From: Bradyrhizobium genosp. L
Lineage (GTDB): Bacteria > Pseudomonadota > Alphaproteobacteria > Rhizobiales > Xanthobacteraceae
Reading direction: 5' to 3'
Assembly: GCF_015624485.1 (NCBI RefSeq)
Contig: NZ_CP061378.1
Span: forward strand, 6,448,001-6,512,000
Length of the DNA stretch: 64,000 nt
Below the pieces are notes generated by a model. The model was not told where the DNA came from, did not search any database, and worked only from the letters and a program-made list of their open reading frames with translations. This document shows, piece after piece, positions 29,494-38,200 of this stretch (its first letter is position 1; each line of letters opens with the position of its first letter). The translations under genes and the position numbers were made by a program.

Positions 29494-29727
29494 GCAGCAA
29501 ATACCTGATGGAGGGCGCGGAACGGCCGTGATCAAGAGGATTATTAGGCGAAATCTTCGCAATGCGTCAATCACGGCCCCGGTGCGGCGACGGGAGGCAG
29601 GGGCCGGCATCAACATGGCCTTGAAAGCGTCAAGAAAAGCCTTCAAGTTGCGGGGGTTGGCACGGGCGCCGGGACAAGAGTCCACCGTGTTCGACAACGA
29701 CCCCACAACCTCTAAACCGACCCGGAC

Positions 29728-31701
29728 ATGTCATTGACGATGGCCCAAGGAATTAAGCGCCTCGGGATGCCGATCGCGGCGCTTTTCGGCCTCGTGGTCA
29801 TCAGCCTGGTCGGAACATCCTGGTTCCTCAACCGGGACGCCTTGCAGCGCGCGGTGGAAGCGCAGATCCGCGCGGTGACCGGCCTCGAGCTCGTCGTCAA
29901 CGGCACGATCGATGTCTCGGTGTTTCCGGGCAGCTATGTCTCCTTCCACGATGTCGGCCTCAAAGGCGCCGACACCAGCGATCCCGCCCTGCAGGTCGAT
30001 GTGCTGACCGCCAATCTGCGGCTGCTGCCGCTGTTGCTGCGGCGCTTCGAGATCGCCGACGTCATGATGCTGCGTCCGCATATCCATGTGGTCCGCGACA
30101 CCGCCGGCGACAGCAACTGGACACCGTTCGTCGAGACCATCGCGAAGACGATGACGCCGGGCGCCGAGAACCAAGTGTCGTTCTCCGAGATCCGGATCCA
30201 GGACGGCGAGCTGAACTACGAGGATACGGCCAACCACATTTCCGAGCAGCTCGGCGACATCGATCTGTCGCTCGCCTGGCCGTCGATCTCGCGCTCTTTT
30301 GCCGCAACCGGCCAGTTCGACTGGCGCGGCGAGCGCGTCGACGGCTCGATCAGCGCCAGCGACTTCCTCGCGCTGCTGTCGGGCGAGCGTTCCGGCCTCA
30401 AGGCACGGCTCGCCAGCGCGCCGCTCAAGGTCGCGTTCGACGGCACCGTTGCCAACCGCACCAGCGTGATGATGGAAGGCACCGCGACCATGGATAGCCC
30501 ATCGCTGCGCAACGCGCTGCGCTGGATGGGCCAGGCGCCGCCCGGCGGCGGTGGCGGCTTCGGCCGCTTCGCGTTGAAGGCGCGCGCCAATGTGGTCGGC
30601 GCCTCGGTCGCGCTCACCAATGTCAATGTCGAGCTCGACGGCAATGTCGCCGAGGGCGTCATGACCTACGCCAATAACGGCCGGCAGACGCTGCAGGCGA
30701 CGCTGGCCGCCGGCAATCTCGACTTCACGCCCTATATCTCGACCTTCCGCCTGCTGGCGAGCGGCCAGCGCGACTGGAACAGGCAGCTGTTCGATCTGTC
30801 CTCGCTGTCCTCCACCGACCTCGACATGCGGCTGTCGGCGGCCCGCGTGACGGTCGGCCCCTCCAAGCTCGGCCGCACCGCGTTCGGTGCCAATTTGCGC
30901 GGCGGTGCGCTCGCGCTCAGCGTCGGCGAGGCCCAGATGTTCGGCGGCATCGCCAAGGGCTCGTTCGCCATCGCGCGCTCGGACGCGGTCGCCGACGTCA
31001 GGGCGCAGATGCAGTTCACCGACGTCGATCTGCAGGCCTGCGCCAGCGAATTGTTCGGCATCAACAAGCTGTCCGGCCGCGGCAATCTCAACGTCTCGCT
31101 GATGGCGTCCGGCTCCAGCCCGTTCGGGCTGGCCTCCTCGCTCGACGGCAACGCAACGCTGAGCGGGCATGACGGCGCGATCGCGGGCTTCAATGTCGAG
31201 CAGCTGTTGAAGCGGCTGCAGAAGCGGCCGCTGTCCGGCGGCGGCAATTTCCGCTCCGGCTCGACACCCTATGACAATCTCAACATCTCGGTGAAATTCG
31301 CCGACGGCATTGCCACCGCCGAGGACATCCGCGTCGAGGGACCGGCGGCGAAGATCACGCTGACCGGCACGGCCTCGGTGCCGGCGCGCGAATACGACCT
31401 CAAGGGCACCGCCAGCCTGAGCGCGGCGGCGGCCGGCGGCAAGGCCTTCGACCTGCCCTTCGTGGTGCAAGGCCCGTGGGACGATCCGCTGATCTTCCCC
31501 GATCCGGACAGCCTGATCCGGCGCTCGCCGGGCGCCAGCGAACTGATGGACTCGATCAAGGACAGCAAGGCGCGCGACGCCGTGCGCTCGGTGCTCGAGC
31601 GCTTCACCGGCGGCGGCGCGCGGCAGGCGGCACCGGATGCCGCAGCGAAGGCGCCCGCCAACGGCCCGGCCGCGGCCGCCGAGAATGCGAAATCGAACTG
31701 A
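29728..31701 (+). CDS. AsmA family protein
   Basis: The product has 657 residues with one N-terminal membrane helix (about residues 11-29) and a large periplasmic part. AsmA proteins are inner-membrane-anchored, beta-rich lipid-transfer-like proteins that affect the outer membrane. The N-terminal AsmA region (GLELVVNGTIDVSVFPG, SFHDVGLKG) and the C-terminal domain (SGRGNLNVSLMASGSS, AEDIRVEGPAAKITLTGTASV) are present. The last 60 residues are Ala/Pro-rich. It stands alone between the CoA-transferase genes, which are divergent, and the ABC importer. Confidence 0.87.
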   Translation: MSLTMAQGIKRLGMPIAALFGLVVISLVGTSWFLNRDALQRAVEAQIRAVTGLELVVNGTIDVSVFPGSYVSFHDVGLKGADTSDPALQVDVLTANLRLLPLLLRRFEIADVMMLRPHIHVVRDTAGDSNWTPFVETIAKTMTPGAENQVSFSEIRIQDGELNYEDTANHISEQLGDIDLSLAWPSISRSFAATGQFDWRGERVDGSISASDFLALLSGERSGLKARLASAPLKVAFDGTVANRTSVMMEGTATMDSPSLRNALRWMGQAPPGGGGGFGRFALKARANVVGASVALTNVNVELDGNVAEGVMTYANNGRQTLQATLAAGNLDFTPYISTFRLLASGQRDWNRQLFDLSSLSSTDLDMRLSAARVTVGPSKLGRTAFGANLRGGALALSVGEAQMFGGIAKGSFAIARSDAVADVRAQMQFTDVDLQACASELFGINKLSGRGNLNVSLMASGSSPFGLASSLDGNATLSGHDGAIAGFNVEQLLKRLQKRPLSGGGNFRSGSTPYDNLNISVKFADGIATAEDIRVEGPAAKITLTGTASVPAREYDLKGTASLSAAAAGGKAFDLPFVVQGPWDDPLIFPDPDSLIRRSPGASELMDSIKDSKARDAVRSVLERFTGGGARQAAPDAAAKAPANGPAAAAENAKSN

Positions 31702-31817
31702 TCAATTCAATTTTCGCATGGATGTGCGGAGACTGATCCACACTGTCGCCGCGAGCCCCTACCGAAGTCGCTAGCCGCGACACCTTTATCCGCTCGCGGG
31801 CATGCGCTAGTGTTTTA

Positions 31818-31831
31818 CCCAACCGGTTAAA
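31818..31831 (+). promoter_or_regulatory. LacI-type operator candidate before the ABC importer
   Basis: The 8-bp palindrome AACCGGTT (31821-31828) in an AT-rich setting lies 34 bases before the binding-protein GTG. A central CG with such flanks is typical of LacI/GalR operators. No LacI gene is in the window. Confidence 0.3.
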
Positions 31832-31861
31832 AAAGCCGGCGTGAAAAGAGGGGAGTCCAAC

Positions 31862-33247
31862 GTGAAATCCAAGGTTATTGGCGCACTTTCGCTCGCGGTC
31901 GCGGCAGTCGGTCTGCTGGCGTCCACGGCGCCCGTTTTCGCCCAGGGCAAGACCATCACGGTCTGGTGGGGCAAAGGTTTTTACAAGTCCGAAGACGACG
32001 CGCTGCTCGACACCATCAAGAAGTTCGAGGCCAAGACCGGCATCAAGGTCGAACTGTCGCAGTATGCGATCCAGGACATGATTCCGAAGACGGTCGCAGC
32101 GCTGGATTCCGGCACCGTGCCGGACGTCGCCTATTCCGACACCTATGACGTGCAGGCGCAGGGCAAATGGGCCTATGAGGGCAAGCTCGAGGACCTTTCG
32201 GACGTCATGAAGCCGATCGAGGATCGGTTCGTGCCGAACACCCTGGAAGCGTCCAAGCTCTATGACAACGTCGCCAAGAAGAAGTCCTATTACGGCTTCC
32301 CGCTGAAGCAGCAGAGCATGCACGTCCAGATCTGGAACGACATGCTGGAGAAGGCCGGCTTCAAGCAGAGCGACATCCCCAACGACTGGACCGGCTATTG
32401 GTCGTTCTGGTGCGACAAGGTGCAGCCGGCGATCCGCAAGGCCACCGGCCAGCGCATCTACGCCGTCGGCCAGCCGATGGGCGTGGAATCCACCGACGCC
32501 TTCCAGTCGTTCTACACCTTCATGGATGCCTATCACGTCAAGCTGGTCGACGACGAAGGCAAGCTCCTGGTCGACGACCCCAAGGTACGCGACGGCCTGA
32601 TCCATGCGCTGAAGGACTATACCGACACCTACATCAAGGGCTGCACGCCGCCCTCCTCCACCACCTGGAAGGATCCCGACAACAACGTCGCCTTCCACAA
32701 CAAGACGATCGTGATGACGCACAATTTCACGATCTCGATCGCCGCGAAGTGGTTCGAGGATTCGACCAACCCGGCGCTGACCGACGCGCAGCGCGCCGCC
32801 GGCAAGCAGGCCTATGAGCACGACATCATCACCGCCTCATTCCCGAAGGCCCCTGATGGTTCGACCATCAAGTACCGCTCCGACGTCAAGACCGGCCTGA
32901 TCTTTGCCAACGCCAAGAACAAGGCAGAGGCCAAGCAGTTCATCAGCTTCCTGCTCGAGGAAGACAACGTCCGGCCCTATGTCGAAGGCGCGCTCGGCCG
33001 CTGGTTCCCGGTGACCAAGGCCAGCCAGGCCAGCCCGTTCTGGCAGGCCGACCGGCATCGCAAGGCGGTGTGGAATCAGTTCACCGGCGGCACCGCGCCG
33101 TTCGACTTCACCAAGAACTGGAAGTTCACCATCCTCAACAACGAGAACGTCTGGGCCAAGGCCATGAACCGCGTGGTCAGCGAGAAGGTGCCGGTCGACA
33201 AGGCCGTCGACGAACTGATCGCGCGGATCAAGGAGGTCGCGGGGTAA
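31862..33247 (+). CDS. ABC transporter substrate-binding protein, sugar (CUT1) type
   Basis: The product has 461 residues. A Sec signal peptide (residues 1-24, ending APVFAQ) directs it to the periplasm. The mature start KTITVWWGKGFYKSEDDALL and the body (IQDMIPKTVAALDSGTVPDV) match family 1 extracellular solute-binding proteins, which bind sugars or glycerol phosphates. The GTG at 31862 has GGGGAG six bases upstream and is better than the GTG at 31841. Two permease genes follow after a 197-base gap containing a repeat pair; no ATPase gene follows. The substrate cannot be told. Confidence 0.87.
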   Translation: MKSKVIGALSLAVAAVGLLASTAPVFAQGKTITVWWGKGFYKSEDDALLDTIKKFEAKTGIKVELSQYAIQDMIPKTVAALDSGTVPDVAYSDTYDVQAQGKWAYEGKLEDLSDVMKPIEDRFVPNTLEASKLYDNVAKKKSYYGFPLKQQSMHVQIWNDMLEKAGFKQSDIPNDWTGYWSFWCDKVQPAIRKATGQRIYAVGQPMGVESTDAFQSFYTFMDAYHVKLVDDEGKLLVDDPKVRDGLIHALKDYTDTYIKGCTPPSSTTWKDPDNNVAFHNKTIVMTHNFTISIAAKWFEDSTNPALTDAQRAAGKQAYEHDIITASFPKAPDGSTIKYRSDVKTGLIFANAKNKAEAKQFISFLLEEDNVRPYVEGALGRWFPVTKASQASPFWQADRHRKAVWNQFTGGTAPFDFTKNWKFTILNNENVWAKAMNRVVSEKVPVDKAVDELIARIKEVAG

Positions 33248-33283
33248 GGTGATAACGTCCAGCGCTCTCAGAACCCGCTCCGT

Positions 33284-33404
33284 GTCGTCCCGGCGAAGGC
33301 CGGGACCCATACGCTGCGGCAGCCGTTTTGGGCTAAGCTGGTCGACGACTTTCGCTCAACAACCGGGGCCTGTGGTTATGGGTCCCGGCCTTCGCCGGGA
33401 CGAC
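33284..33404. repeat. Palindromic repeat pair inside the ABC importer operon, family B
   Basis: A perfect 28-bp inverted repeat has arms at 33284-33311 and 33377-33404 around a 65-base centre. Each arm has its own hairpin CCCGGCGAAGGCCGGG. It lies between the binding-protein and first permease genes, where such structures can protect the upstream mRNA so that the binding protein is made in excess. Confidence 0.85.
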
Positions 33405-33444
33405 GGCTTGGTTGTGGCCCGCACCTCGTTCCAAGAGTAACCGA

Positions 33445-34317
33445 ATGGCGATCACGCTCACTGGCACCGACGCAATCCCCGCCCCGCCGCTGTCGGCGCG
33501 GCTGTCGCCGCCGCAGGTCTGGGGCATCGTGCTGCTCACGCCCTATCTGCTCGTGTTCCTCGCCTTCGTGCTCTATCCGGTCTGCTACGGCCTGTGGCTG
33601 GCGCGGCACCCTGCGAGCTATGTCGCGCTCTACAACGACCCGATCTTCGCCCGCGCCGCGATCAACACGCTGATCTTCCTGGTCATCGGCATCAACATCA
33701 AGATGTTGATCGCGCTGTTCCTGTCCGGCTTCTTCGTGCAGCAGCGCGGCTGGATCAAATGGCTGTCGGTGCTGTTCATCCTGCCCTGGGCGGTGCCGTC
33801 GATCCCGACCATCCTGTCGGTGCGCTTCATGCTCAATCCGGAATGGGGCGTGATCAACCAGCTGATCTTCAAGTTCACCGGCGATGACGGCCCGAACTGG
33901 CTGAACGATCCGACCGTGGCGCTGACCATGGCGATCGGCGTGCACATCTGGAAGTCGCTGCCGTTCTGGACCCTGATCCTGATGACCGGGCGGCTTGCGA
34001 TCTCCAACGACCTGTTCGAGGCCGCCGACGTCGACGGCGCGAGCTGGTGGCAGAAATTCCGCTTCATCACCTGGCCGTCGATGCAGACGCTCTACATCAC
34101 CTGCACGCTGCTCTCGATGATCTGGACGCTCGGCGACTTCAACAGCGTCTATCTGCTCACCGGCGGCGGCCCCGCCGACCTCACCCATGTGCTGTCGACG
34201 CTCGGCATCCGCTATCTCAGGCTCGACCAGCTCTCGCTGGCGATGGCCTCGATCGTCTGCGCGATGCCGTTCGTGCTGCCGCTGGTCTATTTCATGATGA
34301 AACGGTTGTCGCGATGA
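33445..34317 (+). CDS. ABC transporter permease, MalF-like
   Basis: The product has 290 residues and about six membrane helices. The ATPase-coupling EAA loop is readable as FEAADVDGASWWQKFRFITWP near residue 190. N-terminal sequence (PPQVWGIVLLTPYLLVFLAFVLYPV) is typical of the first CUT1 permease. The ATG at 33445 was chosen because the upstream extension reads as noncoding repeat sequence. Its stop overlaps the second permease start as ATGA. It forms the channel with that partner for the substrate delivered by the binding protein upstream. Confidence 0.88.
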   Translation: MAITLTGTDAIPAPPLSARLSPPQVWGIVLLTPYLLVFLAFVLYPVCYGLWLARHPASYVALYNDPIFARAAINTLIFLVIGINIKMLIALFLSGFFVQQRGWIKWLSVLFILPWAVPSIPTILSVRFMLNPEWGVINQLIFKFTGDDGPNWLNDPTVALTMAIGVHIWKSLPFWTLILMTGRLAISNDLFEAADVDGASWWQKFRFITWPSMQTLYITCTLLSMIWTLGDFNSVYLLTGGGPADLTHVLSTLGIRYLRLDQLSLAMASIVCAMPFVLPLVYFMMKRLSR

Positions 34318-35165
34318 AGCTGCCCACCCTGCGCGAAGTCGGCACCGAAGCGAAACTGCTGCTGATCGGCATCCCGGTCTTCATCTGGACCATGGTGCCG
34401 ATCTACCACATGTTCGTGTTCGCGATCTCGCCGAAGGAGGACGCGTTCTCGGGCAAGCTGTGGCCGGACCATCCGACGCTGCATAATTTCACGATCGTGT
34501 TCTACCAGCAGCACTACTTCCTGCGCGACTTCTGGATCCAGTTCTGGAATTCGACCGCGATCGCGCTCGCCGTCGGCGCGCTGACCTTGTTCGTCGCCAC
34601 CGCCGCGGCATTCTCGATCTCGCGGCTGCGGGTGCCGGGCGGACGCGCCGTGATGAATCTCGCGCTGTTCACCTATTTCATTCCGGCCGCGTTCCTTGCC
34701 GTGCCGATGTACCGCACCATGGGCAATTACGGCCTGCTCAACACGCACTGGTCGCTGATCCTGGCGATGGTGACGATCGCTTCGCCCTACGCGATCTGGG
34801 TGCTCAAGCAGGCTTCCGACAAGCTGCCGGTCGAGCTCGACGAGGCCGCGACGATGGACGGCGCCACCACGATGCAGCTGTTCCGCCTGGTCTATCTGCC
34901 GCTGATGATGCCCTCGCTGGTCGCGGTCGGCACCTACGCGATCCTGCTCGCCTGGAACGAATATCTCTACGCCTTCCTGCTGCTGTCGAAGGACACCGAC
35001 ATCACGCTGCCGGTCGCGCTCGGCAATTTCCTCGCCGCCGACGATTCGCCGTGGGAGCTCTTGATGACGACCGGCTTCATCTACGCGCTGCCGCCGGCCG
35101 CGATCTACTACGTCTTCAAGCGCTACATGGTCGGCGGGTTGACGGCAGGCGCGGTCAAATCGTGA
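34314..35165 (+). CDS. ABC transporter permease, MalG-like
   Basis: The product has 283 residues and six predicted helices. The EAA loop ELDEAATMDGATTMQLFRLVYLP (near residues 180-202) is complete. The start at 34314 is set by the ATGA overlap with the first permease; a longer frame from 34047 runs antisense-like through the upstream gene. In a normal CUT1 operon an ATPase gene would follow; instead the next gene is a convergent polyamine-type permease four bases away. The ATPase must come from elsewhere. Confidence 0.88.
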   Translation: MKLPTLREVGTEAKLLLIGIPVFIWTMVPIYHMFVFAISPKEDAFSGKLWPDHPTLHNFTIVFYQQHYFLRDFWIQFWNSTAIALAVGALTLFVATAAAFSISRLRVPGGRAVMNLALFTYFIPAAFLAVPMYRTMGNYGLLNTHWSLILAMVTIASPYAIWVLKQASDKLPVELDEAATMDGATTMQLFRLVYLPLMMPSLVAVGTYAILLAWNEYLYAFLLLSKDTDITLPVALGNFLAADDSPWELLMTTGFIYALPPAAIYYVFKRYMVGGLTAGAVKS

Positions 35166-35168
35166 CGC

Positions 35169-35984
35169 TCACAGCGGCGCGGCGCTCTCGCCCCGCGCGC
35201 TCGACAGTTTCGAGGCGAACGAGGCGACCACGATGATGACCGCGATCAGCGCGATCACCAGCGTGCAGATCGCGTTGATCTCGGGCTTCACGCCGAGCCG
35301 CACCTCGGAGTAGATCCGGATCGGCAGCGTCGCCGAGCCGGGACCGGTGGTGAAGCTCGCGATCACGACGTCGTCGAGCGACAGCGTGAAGGCCAGCATC
35401 CAGCCCGCGATGATCGCAGGCAGGATCAGCGGCAGCGTCACCAGCAGGAACGCCCGCACCGGATCGCAGCCGAGGTCCATCGCCGCCTCCTCCAAGCTGC
35501 GGTCGAGTGCCATCAGCCGCGACTGCACCACGACCGCGACGAAGCACATCGTCAGCGTGGTATGGGCGATCGTCACCGTCCAGAAGCCGCGCTCGGCGTT
35601 CAGCGCCACGAACAGCAGCAGCAGCGACAGGCCGGAGATCACCTCCGGCATCACCAGCGGCGAATACAGCATGCCCGAGAACAGCGCCCGCCCCCGGAAC
35701 CGGTCGCCGCGCGCAAGCCCGACCGCGGCCAGCGTGCCGAGCAGCGTCGCCAGCGTTGCCGAGACCGCGCCGACCGACAGGCTCATCCAGGCCGCGTCCA
35801 GCATGGCGCGATCGCCGAAGAACGCGTGGTACCAGCGCAGCGACCAGCCGCCCCACACGTTGACCAGCCGCGAGGCATTGAACGAATAGATCATGAGGAT
35901 GACGATCGGCAGATAGAGGAAGCCGAGGCCAAGCGCCAGCGACGCCATGTTGAAGCGCGTGATCCTGCCGACGGGGCGCGCCAT
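35169..35984 (-). CDS. ABC transporter permease, PotC/PotI-like
   Basis: The product has 271 residues and six predicted helices. N-terminal YLPIVILMIYSFNASRLVNVWGGWSLRWYH and the EAA loop LEEAAMDLGCDPVRAFLLVTLP identify the second permease of spermidine/putrescine-type importers. SLDDVVIASFTTGPGSATLPIRIYSEVR is the usual PotC helix 5-6 segment. The start ATG shares one base with the stop of the upstream permease. It converges on the sugar-type permease gene, with stops four bases apart and no terminator between. Confidence 0.88.
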   Translation of the reverse strand: MARPVGRITRFNMASLALGLGFLYLPIVILMIYSFNASRLVNVWGGWSLRWYHAFFGDRAMLDAAWMSLSVGAVSATLATLLGTLAAVGLARGDRFRGRALFSGMLYSPLVMPEVISGLSLLLLFVALNAERGFWTVTIAHTTLTMCFVAVVVQSRLMALDRSLEEAAMDLGCDPVRAFLLVTLPLILPAIIAGWMLAFTLSLDDVVIASFTTGPGSATLPIRIYSEVRLGVKPEINAICTLVIALIAVIIVVASFASKLSSARGESAAPL

Positions 35985-36898
35985 CACCTGTTGCCTTCGA
36001 GCTGGCGCCGCTGCAGGCGGTCGTAGAGCACGAGCGGCGGCACCAGCAGGAGCAGCAGCGCGACCGCGGCGGCGGAGGCCACCGGCCAGTCCTTGTTGGT
36101 GAAGAACTCGAGCCACAGCGTCTGCCCGATCATCAGCGAGTTGGAGCCGGCGAGCAGATCGGGAATCACGAACTCGCCGACAACAGGGATAAAACAAAGC
36201 AGTGCGCCGGCAGCGACGCCCGGCAGCGACAGCGGGAACGTCACCAGCCAGAATGCCTTGAGCGGCGAGGCGCCGAGATCGTTCGCTGCCTCCAGCAGCG
36301 AGGCATCCATCCTGGAGAGCGTCGCATAGAGCGGCAGGATCATGAACGGCAGATAGGAATAGACGATGCCGAGATACATCGCGCTGTCGGTCGACAGCCA
36401 GACCACCGGCGTGGATACGATATGCAGCGCCAGCAGCACCCGGTTGAGCAGGCCGTCATGCTGCAGGATGTTGATCCAGGCATAGATGCGGATCAGGAAC
36501 GAGGTCCAGAACGGCACGATCACCAGCATCATCGCGACGCCCTGCCAGCGCTGCGGCAGCCGCGCCATGCCGTAGGCGATCGGGTAGCCGATCAATAGCA
36601 GGATCAGCGTCGAGCTCGCCGCGACGGTCAGGCTGCGCAAATAGGACAGGATGTACAGATCGTCCGAGATCAGCAGCCTGAAATTGTCCAACGACAATTG
36701 CGAGAATGCCGCGGCGAGCGCGGCGCTGCCCTCGGCGAAATCGAACACCGGCGTGTAGGGCGGCTGCGCGATCGCGGTCTGCGACAGGCTGATCTTCAGG
36801 ACGAAGCCGAACGGCACCAGGAAGAACAGCACCATCCAGAGATAGGGCGCGATCGCGGCGAACCGCGCCGGCCGGGCAAAGACGCGGCGCGCGCTCAT
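35984..36898 (-). CDS. ABC transporter permease, PotB/PotH-like
   Basis: The product has 304 residues and six helices. The first helix (YLWMVLFFLVPFGFVLKISLS), SFLIRIYAWINILQHDGLLN, the EAA loop LLEAANDLGASPLKAFWLVTFP and GEFVIPDLLAG are hallmarks of the first polyamine-type permease. The ATG at 36898 overlaps the ATPase stop (ATGA). Order ATPase, permease, permease matches potGHI, but the binding protein gene (potF) that usually precedes is absent from this neighbourhood. Confidence 0.88.
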   Translation of the reverse strand: MSARRVFARPARFAAIAPYLWMVLFFLVPFGFVLKISLSQTAIAQPPYTPVFDFAEGSAALAAAFSQLSLDNFRLLISDDLYILSYLRSLTVAASSTLILLLIGYPIAYGMARLPQRWQGVAMMLVIVPFWTSFLIRIYAWINILQHDGLLNRVLLALHIVSTPVVWLSTDSAMYLGIVYSYLPFMILPLYATLSRMDASLLEAANDLGASPLKAFWLVTFPLSLPGVAAGALLCFIPVVGEFVIPDLLAGSNSLMIGQTLWLEFFTNKDWPVASAAAVALLLLLVPPLVLYDRLQRRQLEGNR

Positions 36899-38088
36899 TG
36901 TTCCAGCACCAGGCAGTCGTCGGCGGTGAACCACGCCACGATGCGCTGGCCGGCGAGATAGGCGTCGACGTCGAGCCGGGCGGTGTTGGCCATCGCGGCG
37001 CGTACCACCGCGCCGGACTCCAGCTTCACCTTGTAGGTCGTGATGCCGCCGAGATAGTTGACGTCGACGACGACGCCATCCAGGCGGTTGATCACGCGCG
37101 AGGTGCCCTCCTCCGAAGCCGGCGCGCGGCGCGACAGCTTGACCTTCTCGGGACGGATCGCGACGCTGACCGCCTCCCTGGTCACCGGCGGCCAGAGCTC
37201 GCTGACCGCGAGCGGGCCGGCCTCTGCGGTCGTGACGGTCAGGCGGCTGTGCGCGCGGGCCGTGACCTGGCCGCTGAACACATTGATGTCGCCGACGAAC
37301 TCGGCGATCCAGCGCGTCGCCGGCGCCTCGTAGAGGTTGCGCGGGGTGGCGACCTGGACCAGACGGCCGGCATCCATCACGCCGATCCGGCCGGCCATCG
37401 TCATCGCCTCCTCCTGGTCGTGGGTGACGATGATGAAGGTCATGCCGAGCCTGCGCTGCAGCTCCATCAGCTCGGCTTGCGTGCTCTCGCGCAGCTTCTT
37501 GTCGAGTGCGGCGAGCGGCTCGTCGAGCAGCAAGACCTGCGGGCGACGCGCCAGTGAGCGCGCCAGCGCGACGCGTTGCCGTTGGCCGCCGGAGAGCTGG
37601 TCCGGCTTGCGCTTCTCGAGCCCCTCGAGCTTGACGAGCGCCACCATCTCGGCGACGCGGGCCGCGATGTCGGCGCGGGCCATGCCGGCGCGACGCAGGC
37701 CGAACGCGATGTTGTCGCGCACCGACAAATGCGGAAACAGCGCATAGTTCTGGAACATCATGTTGACGGGACGCTGGTGCGGCAGCACCTGGGCGATGTC
37801 GTTGCCGCCGAGCAGGATGCGGCCCTCATCCGGCGTCTCGAAGCCGGCGAGCATGCGCAGCAGCGTGGTCTTGCCGCAGCCGCTCGGACCGAGCAGCGCG
37901 AAGAATTCGCCGGCGCGGACGTCGAGCGAAAGCTTGTCGACGGCGCGGAAATTGCCGAACGATTTCGCGACGCCCTCGATCCGCAGCAACGGCATGTCGA
38001 GCGCAGCCACGTCTGGCAACGGCCTTGCCGTCTCCGCGCCCGCTTCGCTCGATGTCACGTCCGTCAGCCCCGCCGGTCCAATCACCAC
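36895..38088 (-). CDS. ABC transporter ATPase, PotA/PotG-like
   Basis: The frame has 397 codons. Walker A GPSGCGKTT, Q loop NMMFQNYALFPH, signature LSGGQRQRVALAR, Walker B VLLLDEPLAALD and the H-loop VTHDQEEAMT are all intact. The C-terminal TOBE region (SVAIRPEKVKL) is usual for polyamine and sugar importers. The longest frame starts at a GTG at 38088; GTG codons further in are possible, and an ATG only 8 codons before the ABC domain also exists, so the start is uncertain. It might also energise the ATPase-less sugar-type permeases next door; that is inference. Confidence 0.85.
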   Translation of the reverse strand: MVIGPAGLTDVTSSEAGAETARPLPDVAALDMPLLRIEGVAKSFGNFRAVDKLSLDVRAGEFFALLGPSGCGKTTLLRMLAGFETPDEGRILLGGNDIAQVLPHQRPVNMMFQNYALFPHLSVRDNIAFGLRRAGMARADIAARVAEMVALVKLEGLEKRKPDQLSGGQRQRVALARSLARRPQVLLLDEPLAALDKKLRESTQAELMELQRRLGMTFIIVTHDQEEAMTMAGRIGVMDAGRLVQVATPRNLYEAPATRWIAEFVGDINVFSGQVTARAHSRLTVTTAEAGPLAVSELWPPVTREAVSVAIRPEKVKLSRRAPASEEGTSRVINRLDGVVVDVNYLGGITTYKVKLESGAVVRAAMANTARLDVDAYLAGQRIVAWFTADDCLVLEQ

Positions 38089-38200
38089 CGCAAGCTAGCG
38101 GCGGATCGCAACGCGCTCAACCGCTTCGCATGGAACTCCCGCAATATTGTCGGCCTCCGTGCCTCTGCTACACTCCATGTCCAATTCGGGAGGACAACCG

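Noticed and set aside
29731..31470. 579-codon antisense frame over the AsmA gene
   Set aside because: Shadow frame; no start signal or domain, while the sense strand has an intact membrane anchor and AsmA motifs.
34047..34313. N-terminal extension of the second permease
   Set aside because: The extension lies within the first permease gene in another frame and reads as low-complexity His/Arg sequence; the ATGA overlap gives the natural start.
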